This document shows, in pieces, positions 1-5,072 of a stretch of DNA of 5,676 bases. The stretch spans positions 1 through 5,676 of the forward strand of contig JBFLVN010000242.1 of assembly GCA_040758475.1 (NCBI GenBank), given 5' to 3'. The translations under genes were made by a program, and so were the position numbers. Position 1 is the stretch's first letter. The number at the start of each line of letters is the position of its first letter. Source of the DNA: JBFLVN01 sp040758475 (GTDB taxonomy: Bacteria; JAGRBM01). The notes under the pieces were generated by a model. The model was not told where the DNA came from, did not search any database, and was given only the letters and a program-made list of their open reading frames with translations.

Positions 1-585
1 TTTCGCCTCGGCCTCGGCGAATTTCTTCGCCTTCGCTTTGAGCGCCTTGCGCTCTTCGGGGGTGACGAATTCGAAGTAAAGATCGCGGATATTCGAGGTC
101 GAACGCTCGAACTCCTTCGTGAAATAGATGGCGCCCGTGGGGCAGGGTTCCACGCACAGGCCGCACCACATGCATTTGGCGAGGTCGATGTTGAAGACCG
201 TCGGGTAGAGCATCTTCTTGGAGGCCTTGCCGTTGTTTCCGACGATGCTCTGGCGTTCGAGCTTCACGTCGTCGATGTAGATGCAGGTGATCGGGCAGGC
301 TTTTTCGCAATTGCGGCAGGAGATGCAGACGTCCATGTCCACGTTCAAAAAACCGCGGTAGCGCTCCGGGAGCTGGGCCTTCACGTTCACTTCGGGATAC
401 TGGATCGTGACGGGCGTGCGCAGGAGATGGCTCGTCGTGATGGTGAGCCCCTCGAACACGGAACTCACCGTGTCCTTGATGTTCTGCCAGTAACGGGAGA
501 GAGCGCTGCCCGATTGGGGGCGCAGGCTGTAGGCCCCGGTCACGCCGGGCTGAGCGGCAGGCTGTTGGGCTTCCTTGGCTTCCAT
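1..585 (-). CDS. nuoI: NADH-quinone oxidoreductase subunit I (partial, C-terminus beyond window edge)
   Basis: This is the two-[4Fe-4S] ferredoxin-like subunit of complex I, which carries clusters N6a and N6b in the peripheral arm and passes electrons towards N2. From the ATG at 585, 195 residues read without a stop to position 1, so the 3' end lies outside the window. Two classic cluster motifs are visible: CISCRNCEKACP (Cys87, 90, 93, 97) and CMWCGLCVEPCP (Cys138, 141, 144, 148), the second followed by TGAIYFTKEFE as is usual in the family. The 40 residues between the last Cys of motif 1 and the first of motif 2 are more than I recall for the E. coli protein. The visible end is rich in Lys, Ala and Glu. 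The start is supported by GGAG at 594-597, 8 bases upstream. It follows nuoH after 19 bases, in the same operon. Family assignment is very secure. Confidence 0.96.
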   Translation of the reverse strand, partial: MEAKEAQQPAAQPGVTGAYSLRPQSGSALSRYWQNIKDTVSSVFEGLTITTSHLLRTPVTIQYPEVNVKAQLPERYRGFLNVDMDVCISCRNCEKACPITCIYIDDVKLERQSIVGNNGKASKKMLYPTVFNIDLAKCMWCGLCVEPCPTGAIYFTKEFERSTSNIRDLYFEFVTPEERKALKAKAKKFAEAEAK

Positions 586-604
586 CTGGTGCTCTCCAGG
601 CGCC

Positions 605-2038
605 TCAAACGTTGAGTTTCAAATCGACCGCCGAGCGGGTCTGGCGGAGGTTCCGCGCGACGCGCATGGCGAAGATCACGAGGAGTGTCACGAATCCCGC
701 GAAGAGGGCCAGCCGGACGAGTTTCTGGAAGATGCTGTCGGGGGCGACGTACGTCATCCAGAAAGCGTTCCCCAGGACGGCGATGAACGCGGCGGGAGTA
801 AGGTACTTCCAGCAGAGCATCATGAGCTGATCGATGCGCAGGCGCGGAAGCGTCCAGCGGAGCTGGATCACGAGGACGACGAGAATATGCGCCTTGGCGA
901 AGAGACAGAGCATCTGAACCACGTTGGCCATGAATTTCTGGATGCCCGGAGGAACGCCGAACATGAGCGCCGCCCAGAGGAGGACGCCGGCCGTTATGGC
1001 GGGGCCCCATCCGAGGGCGAGCGAAATGATCGTCGCGGCCACGGAATTGCCGGTGCCGCCGCGAAGGCCTTTGTCGTCCCGCGCCGCGGCGATCCACCAA
1101 CCCATGGCCCCGGCGCCAAGCATCGTGAGGGTGAGGAACCCGTAGGTGATCGGCGCGCCGAATTGGATGAGCCGTTCCGTGGGAAGTCCCGGGACTTGCC
1201 AGCCGCCGAAGAAGACGCAGGTGGCAATCGCACTGATGACATAAATGTTCGCCCATTCGGCGAAGAAGAAGAACAGGAACCGAAGGCCCGAATACTCGGT
1301 GGCAAACCCCGCAACGAGTTCGGATTCGGCTTCGGGAAGATCGAAGGGGGCGCGGTTGATCTCGGCGATGGCCCCCGTAAAAAAGCAGAGAAACGCGACG
1401 GCGGCGAAGGGGGAGTAGAAGAGGTTCCAATCCAGGGGATTGACGCCTTGGTCGCGGACGATCTCCTGGAGGCTTAGTGACCCGGCGGCGATTACCATGG
1501 CTAGGGTGGCGATGCCGACCGGAATTTCGTAGCTGATGATCTGGGCGGCCGACCGCATGCCGCCGTAGAAACTCCACTTGGAGTTGGACGCCCATCCGGC
1601 CAGGAGGATGCCGATGGCTTCCACCGAGGCGACGGCGAAGATGTAGACCATCGCCACGTTGAAGTCGGCGATCACCCAGCTCGAGGAGAAGGGCAGGGCG
1701 GCGAAGACGCAGAACATCCCGGCGAAGGCCACGTAGGGCGCCAGTTTGAAAAGGGCGCTGTCGGCCCCTTCGGGGATGAGGTCTTCCTTCTGGAAGGTCT
1801 TGAGGCCGTCGACCGCCCATTGGGCGAAGCCCTGGGGCCCTACACGGTTCGGGCCCACGCGCGACTGAATCCGCCCCGCGAACCGGCGCTCGAACCAGCT
1901 GTAGATGCCCGCGATGTGGGCGGCGAAGAGGAACACTATCAGGCAGCCGCCGAGCATGACGGCGACCGAAATCAGCCAGGGATGGGCGCCTTCGAGGGCG
2001 CCGCCGGGAGCGTAGAGTTTTTCCGCAAATTCCTGCAT
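605..2038 (-). CDS. nuoH: NADH-quinone oxidoreductase subunit H (enlarged)
   Basis: This membrane subunit (ND1 homologue) closes the quinone chamber and links it to the proton-pumping arm. Signature stretches are present in order: SRVGPNRVGPQG (about 59-70), KEDLIPEGAD (84-93), LAGWASNSKWS (146-156), the acidic loop AEINRAPFDLPEAESELVAG (225-244) followed by TEYSG, and WTLPRLRIDQLM (395-406). Probable membrane segments lie near 21-46, 98-119, 126-150, 166-190, 205-226, 253-279, 294-318, 331-361, 367-393, 411-428 and 438-459. The protein is 477 residues against about 325 in E. coli. Most of the excess lies between FFGGW (276-280) and the LRWTLPR motif, where two additional hydrophobic segments sit; there is also a longer C-terminal tail. 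The reading frame is intact across the insertion. The start lies one base after the nuoD stop with no clear Shine-Dalgarno, suggesting translational coupling. Confidence 0.96.
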   Translation of the reverse strand: MQEFAEKLYAPGGALEGAHPWLISVAVMLGGCLIVFLFAAHIAGIYSWFERRFAGRIQSRVGPNRVGPQGFAQWAVDGLKTFQKEDLIPEGADSALFKLAPYVAFAGMFCVFAALPFSSSWVIADFNVAMVYIFAVASVEAIGILLAGWASNSKWSFYGGMRSAAQIISYEIPVGIATLAMVIAAGSLSLQEIVRDQGVNPLDWNLFYSPFAAVAFLCFFTGAIAEINRAPFDLPEAESELVAGFATEYSGLRFLFFFFAEWANIYVISAIATCVFFGGWQVPGLPTERLIQFGAPITYGFLTLTMLGAGAMGWWIAAARDDKGLRGGTGNSVAATIISLALGWGPAITAGVLLWAALMFGVPPGIQKFMANVVQMLCLFAKAHILVVLVIQLRWTLPRLRIDQLMMLCWKYLTPAAFIAVLGNAFWMTYVAPDSIFQKLVRLALFAGFVTLLVIFAMRVARNLRQTRSAVDLKLNV

Positions 2039-2039
2039 G

Positions 2040-3176
2040 TCAGCGATCCACTTCGGGGGCGATCGTATCGAACGCTGCGATGCACGCCACCAGATCGGCG
2101 ATCATGAGGCCCCGGGAAATAAACCGGATGGCGCTCATGGCCGCGTAGGAGCCCGTGCGAACCCGGCCGCGGTGGGCCTTGGGCCCGCCATTCGTGACGA
2201 GATACCAGCCCATCTCCCCGCGGGGAGCTTCGACGGCGACGTAAATTTCGCCAGCCGGGGGCTTCAAAACGCTCGGCAGCTTGGCCTTGATGGTTTTATC
2301 GTCGGGGAGCATCTTGAAGGCCTGCCGGAGGATTTTGACCGACTCCCGCATTTCCTGGATGCGCACCCAGTAGCGGTCGTAGCAATCCCCCACCGTTCCC
2401 AGGATTCCCTGGCCCACGGGGATGTCGAATTCGAGTTCGGGATAGATGCTGTAGGGCATGTTGCGGCGAAGGTCGTACTTGACGCCCGAAGCCCGCAGGT
2501 TCGGCCCCACGAGCCCGTGGGCGATGGCGTCCTTAGCGCTCACGACGCCCACGCCCGCGAGGCGCTCTTTGAAAATCTTGTTCTGGCCCGCCAGGCGGTC
2601 GAATTCGTCCAGGGCGGGCTCGAAGTGATCGAGGAACTCGAGCGTGCGGTCGGCGAAGTTACGGGGAAGATCGTACCAGACGCCGCCGATCCGGACGTAG
2701 TTGTACGTCAGGCGCGCGCCGCAGAGGGATTCGATGATGTCGTTGACGGTTTCCCGCTCGCGGATGGCGTGGAGGAAGGGCGTCACGGCCCCCAGGTCCA
2801 TGGCGAGGGCGCCCACGCCGCCGAGCAGGTGAGAGATGATCCGGTTGAGCTCGTCCGTAATGACCCGGATGACCTGGGCGCGGCGGGGCACTTCGATGTG
2901 GGCGATCTCTTCGACGGCCCGGGCCCAGGCGTGGTTGGCGTTCATGGCCGCGAGGTAATCCACACGGTCCGTGTAGGGCATGAACTGCTCGAAGGTGACG
3001 ATTTCGGCGATCTTTTCGATGGAGCGGTGGAGGAACCCGATGTCGGGCTCCACGGCGCTGATCACTTCGCCGTCGGTACGGAGAATGAAACGCAGCACCC
3101 CGTGGGTGGAGGGGTGCTGGGGCCCCATGTTGAGGAGCATCTCTTCGCCGCTCGAGCTGACGGACGCGACGCTCAT
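2040..3176 (-). CDS. nuoD: NADH-quinone oxidoreductase subunit D (49 kDa type)
   Basis: This peripheral-arm subunit forms, with NuoB, the quinone head-group site; it descends from the NiFe-hydrogenase large subunit but lacks the metal-ligand cysteines. It is 378 residues, a normal length for an unfused NuoD. Near the N-terminus is GPQHPSTHG; its His25 corresponds to the quinone-site histidine (His38 in Thermus Nqo4, His59 in bovine). Tyr74 in RVDY lies exactly 49 residues later, the same spacing as the catalytic Tyr87/Tyr108. Asp127 (MDLGAVTP) aligns with the conserved aspartate of that site. RASGV (228-232), YDLRR, the PRGEMGWYLV segment and the terminal PEVDR are also family hallmarks. The ATG overlaps the nuoC stop (ATGA) and has GAGGAG at 3185-3190, 8 bases upstream, inside the end of nuoC. 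All expected site residues are present, so it should be functional. NuoC and NuoD are separate here, not fused as in E. coli. Confidence 0.97.
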   Translation of the reverse strand: MSVASVSSSGEEMLLNMGPQHPSTHGVLRFILRTDGEVISAVEPDIGFLHRSIEKIAEIVTFEQFMPYTDRVDYLAAMNANHAWARAVEEIAHIEVPRRAQVIRVITDELNRIISHLLGGVGALAMDLGAVTPFLHAIRERETVNDIIESLCGARLTYNYVRIGGVWYDLPRNFADRTLEFLDHFEPALDEFDRLAGQNKIFKERLAGVGVVSAKDAIAHGLVGPNLRASGVKYDLRRNMPYSIYPELEFDIPVGQGILGTVGDCYDRYWVRIQEMRESVKILRQAFKMLPDDKTIKAKLPSVLKPPAGEIYVAVEAPRGEMGWYLVTNGGPKAHRGRVRTGSYAAMSAIRFISRGLMIADLVACIAAFDTIAPEVDR

Positions 3177-3787
3177 GAGAGCTTCTCCTCGGCAGCTTCT
3201 TCGGCTTCTTCAGCTGCCAGGCGTTTCAGGAAGAGATCGTGGGAATTCTCCCGCGACGTCGGAATGCCGCGCCACTCGGGGGCCTGCTGGTAGTCCTTGC
3301 GCATCGGGTAGCCCTGCCAGTCCTCGGGCATCAGGAGGCGCCGGAGGTCGGGGTGACCGTCGAACTGGATTCCCAGGAGGTCGAATTGCTCCCGCTCGAA
3401 CCAATCGGCGGCCGGATTGAGGCTGTAGATCGAGGGGACCGTGGGGTTTTCCCGCGAGGGGATGACGACCTTGAGGTTCACCCGGTGGTTCTTCGCGTAG
3501 GAACCGAAGTGATAGGCGACTTCCATCCGCCCGGGGATTTTTTCGATTTTCTCCTGGCCGTCTGCGCTTTTGGTCTTTTTCTCCTCGGGGAGGAAGTCGC
3601 TGGCGCAGATCGTGGCGAGGTAGCCGCAATCAAGTTCAGGGTCTTCCTGGAGGTATTTGACGGCCGCGCGAAGCGTATCGGCGGCGACAATGGCCACCGG
3701 CTGCGGCACGCCCTCGGGTTTTACCCGCTGGATTTTTTCCGCCCCGAACTTTTGAGTCAGGCGGGCGATGATCTCGTCACTCGTCAT
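3173..3787 (-). CDS. nuoC: NADH-quinone oxidoreductase subunit C (30 kDa type)
   Basis: This is the 30 kDa peripheral-arm subunit, which packs against NuoD and holds the quinone-site module together; it has no cofactor. The 204-residue product carries the family signature almost unbroken: FEREQFDLLGIQF (130-142), GHPDLRRLLMPEDW (144-157), then GYPMRKDY (159-166). Residues about 66-86 form a Lys/Glu-rich stretch not expected between the DF strand and the MEVAYHF strand, probably a surface loop. The C-terminus is an Ala/Glu-rich tail (about 190-202). I chose the ATG at 3787 because the protein then begins directly with the domain and lies 41 bases after nuoB. The frame stays open upstream to 3973, but that would overlap nuoB and adds unconserved residues. 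No good Shine-Dalgarno precedes this ATG, and a TTG four codons upstream cannot be excluded. Confidence 0.94.
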   Translation of the reverse strand: MTSDEIIARLTQKFGAEKIQRVKPEGVPQPVAIVAADTLRAAVKYLQEDPELDCGYLATICASDFLPEEKKTKSADGQEKIEKIPGRMEVAYHFGSYAKNHRVNLKVVIPSRENPTVPSIYSLNPAADWFEREQFDLLGIQFDGHPDLRRLLMPEDWQGYPMRKDYQQAPEWRGIPTSRENSHDLFLKRLAAEEAEEAAEEKLS

Positions 3788-3828
3788 GGTTCGTAGCAAA
3801 CCCGTGGATACTGGATTGAAACGCCGGA

Positions 3829-4359
3829 TCAGGCGGCGACTTTGCGCCGCAAGTAACGGTCCCGCTTCACGATTTCCTGGAGTTTGATAACCCCTTCCGT
3901 GAGGGCTTCCGGGCGCGGCGGGCATCCGGGAACGTACACGTCCACCGGGATGATCTTGTCCACACCTTTGCAAACGGAATAGCCCAGGTCGAAGAGGCCG
4001 CCGCAGTTCGAGCAGCTCCCCATGGAAATCACGTATTTGGGTTCGGGCATCTGGTCGTAGAGAATTTTGACCCGCGTCGCCATTTTATAAGTAAGCGTGC
4101 CCGCGACGATGATCATGTCGGACTGGCGCGGCGAGGCCCGGAACACGGCGCCGAAACGGTCCAAGTCGGCCCGGGGGCCGCCCGTCTGCATGAGTTCGAT
4201 GGCGCAGCAGGCGAGGCCGAAGAGCATGTACCAAAGGGAATTGGCCCGGGTCCAGGCGAGGAACTCATCCACGTTAGCCAGGACGATCCCGCCGTCGATA
4301 GGGCTATAGTACGACGCATCCACGTGGATCGGGGGTTTGCTAAGTGATTGTCCGGCCAT
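3829..4359 (-). CDS. nuoB: NADH-quinone oxidoreductase subunit B (PSST type)
   Basis: This subunit carries the terminal [4Fe-4S] cluster N2, the immediate electron donor to quinone, at the interface with NuoD. From the ATG at 4359 the product is 176 residues. The four N2 ligands are present: the adjacent pair Cys51-Cys52 in GLACCAIELM, Cys116 in GSCSNCGG and Cys146 in VPGCPPRPEAL. PVDVYVPGCPP and SPRQSDMIIVAGT are also diagnostic. Two further cysteines, Cys119 and Cys130, lie near the cluster loop. The frame can be extended 11 codons to a TTG at 4392, but the ATG is preferred because AGGGAG (4368-4373) sits 8 bases ahead of it and the extra residues do not look like NuoB. It begins 36 bases after the nuoA stop, in the same operon. 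Confidence 0.96.
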   Translation of the reverse strand: MAGQSLSKPPIHVDASYYSPIDGGIVLANVDEFLAWTRANSLWYMLFGLACCAIELMQTGGPRADLDRFGAVFRASPRQSDMIIVAGTLTYKMATRVKILYDQMPEPKYVISMGSCSNCGGLFDLGYSVCKGVDKIIPVDVYVPGCPPRPEALTEGVIKLQEIVKRDRYLRRKVAA

Positions 4360-4367
4360 TGCCAAAG

Positions 4368-4373
4368 CTCCCT
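4368..4373 (-). promoter_or_regulatory. Ribosome binding site deciding the nuoB start
   Basis: On the minus strand AGGGAG stands 8 bases before the ATG at 4359. It lies inside the reading frame that would result from the upstream TTG at 4392, so it favours the shorter NuoB of 176 residues. Confidence 0.7.
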
Positions 4374-4395
4374 GAAACGCGGAATTCCTCAATTA

Positions 4396-4830
4396 CTATG
4401 AGGACTTGCGGTCTTCCCGGCCAGAATCGGTGCCCACAGTCTTGATCCACTCGAGATCGCCGCGGCCCCACACGTAGATGAGGCCGACGAACAGGATGAC
4501 GGCGAACAGGACGATCTCCCAAAGCACGGCAGAGCCGTACGGGGCGCCTTCCTGGGCACCCCGGATGATCCAGCTCTTGAGGGTTTTGGCGACGGGATAC
4601 ATGGCCGCCACTTCCACGTCGAAGATGAGGAACATGACGGCCACGACGTAGAAACGGATGTTGAACTGGGCCCAGCTATCACCGACCGGCAGTTCCCCGC
4701 ATTCGTAGGCTGTTTGCTTGGTTTTGTTGGGGCGGCGAAGGGCGATCAGGCGCGAGACGGTCACGGCGATGAAGATGAACCCCATCCCGACGGCCAGGAA
4801 AACCAGGACGTTCGCGAAATCGAAATACAT
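4396..4830 (-). CDS. nuoA: NADH-quinone oxidoreductase subunit A
   Basis: This small membrane subunit (ND3 homologue) has a long loop after the first helix that lies near the quinone cavity. The product is 144 residues, slightly longer than most bacterial NuoA because of a polar C-terminal tail. Three hydrophobic helices are visible, near 6-31, 58-80 and 98-122. The loop contains the hallmark AYECGE with conserved Cys44 (the ND3 loop cysteine), followed by FNIRFYVVAVMFLIFDVE with Asp71 and Glu73 in the second helix. It is the first gene of the operon. The ATG at 4830 is the only reasonable start: no ATG, GTG or TTG lies upstream in frame before a TAG. It has no recognisable Shine-Dalgarno (the preceding bases are CCAGCCACCC), which is odd for an operon's first gene. 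Confidence 0.95.
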   Translation of the reverse strand: MYFDFANVLVFLAVGMGFIFIAVTVSRLIALRRPNKTKQTAYECGELPVGDSWAQFNIRFYVVAVMFLIFDVEVAAMYPVAKTLKSWIIRGAQEGAPYGSAVLWEIVLFAVILFVGLIYVWGRGDLEWIKTVGTDSGREDRKSS

Positions 4831-4853
4831 GGGTGGCTGGCCCGAATCGCCCG

Positions 4854-4884
4854 AACCCCTTGTCTAAGCCCCGAAAAAGGGGTT
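4854..4884 (-). repeat. Inverted repeat in the nuo leader
   Basis: AACCCCTT at 4854-4861 and AAGGGGTT at 4877-4884 are perfect 8-base inverted copies separated by 15 bases. In the nuo transcript they could form a hairpin just after the predicted start of transcription and about 24 bases before the nuoA ATG. The CCCC at 4879-4882 (minus-strand reading) could instead pair with the nearer GGGG at 4869-4872, giving a smaller competing hairpin. No U-run follows, so it does not look like an intrinsic terminator. A 5'-end stabiliser or a translation control element is possible; function is not shown. Confidence 0.45.
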
Positions 4885-4898
4885 TCCGAGCGGGCCGG

Positions 4899-4927
4899 AG
4901 ACTATGCCGGGGTTGGCGGGATGTCAA
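4899..4927 (-). promoter_or_regulatory. Candidate sigma70-type promoter for the nuo operon
   Basis: Read on the minus strand, a perfect -35 box TTGACA (4922-4927) is followed after exactly 17 bases by TAGTCT (4899-4904), which keeps the key T, A and final T of the -10 consensus. An alternative -10, CATAGT, overlaps it with 15-base spacing. Transcription would begin near 4892, giving a leader of about 60 bases before nuoA that contains the inverted repeat. Position and spacing fit well; the -10 box is only moderate. Confidence 0.55.
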
Positions 4928-4962
4928 GGAAAAACCAGGGTTTGCGCGGGGCACAGGGCCCA

Positions 4963-4980
4963 TTCTCCCGCCTTGGAGAA
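4963..4980. repeat. Inverted repeat between the two divergent promoters
   Basis: TTCTCC (4963-4968) and GGAGAA (4975-4980) are perfect 6-base inverted copies around CGCCTT. The element lies between the two predicted -35 boxes (4922-4927 and 4999-5004), a typical place for a dyad bound by a transcription factor acting on divergent genes. Arms this short can occur by chance, so the role as an operator is a guess. Confidence 0.25.
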
Positions 4981-4998
4981 GGCTTTTGGACAATGCCA

Positions 4999-5027
4999 TT
5001 GACTCACCATGGGAAAGTCTCTATCTG
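4999..5027 (+). promoter_or_regulatory. Candidate promoter for the cyclophilin gene
   Basis: TTGACT (4999-5004) matches five of six -35 consensus bases, and TATCTG (5022-5027) follows after 17 bases with the first three -10 bases conserved. It would start transcription near 5034, about 39 bases before the ATG at 5073. The -10 box lacks the final T, so support is moderate. Confidence 0.4.
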
Positions 5028-5056
5028 GCAGCGGCGTCCGATCAACAACTGACTGT

Positions 5057-5062
5057 GGAGGA
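5057..5062 (+). promoter_or_regulatory. Ribosome binding site for the long (exported) cyclophilin form
   Basis: GGAGGA lies 10 bases before the ATG at 5073. This supports the start that includes the signal peptide. A second ATG at 5091, preceded by AAGGA at 5080-5084, would give the same signal peptide minus six residues. Confidence 0.55.
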
Positions 5063-5072
5063 CTTGCGAAAA

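Noticed and set aside
575..1477. 300-codon open frame on the plus strand opposite nuoH
   Set aside because: The Glu/Arg/Gly-rich translation mirrors the hydrophobic codons of NuoH on the other strand. There is no sign of a real gene.
540..1820. 426-codon open frame on the minus strand inside nuoH in another frame
   Set aside because: It is very rich in Arg, Gly, Pro and His with no recognisable domain. It is a GC-rich shadow of nuoH, which has full family motifs in its own frame.
2037..3293. 418-codon open frame on the plus strand opposite nuoD and the end of nuoC
   Set aside because: Its composition is typical of an antisense shadow of high-GC coding DNA, with no motif and no ribosome binding site of note. 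nuoD and nuoC explain the region completely.
3788..3973. Upstream extension of the nuoC frame to 266 residues
   Set aside because: The added 62 residues overlap nuoB and are low-quality sequence. The conserved domain begins right after the ATG at 3787.
4866..4885. AAGCCCC/GGGGTTT hairpin as a terminator for a plus-strand transcript
   Set aside because: No gene reads into it from the left on the plus strand, and no T-run follows. It fits better as part of the nuo leader.
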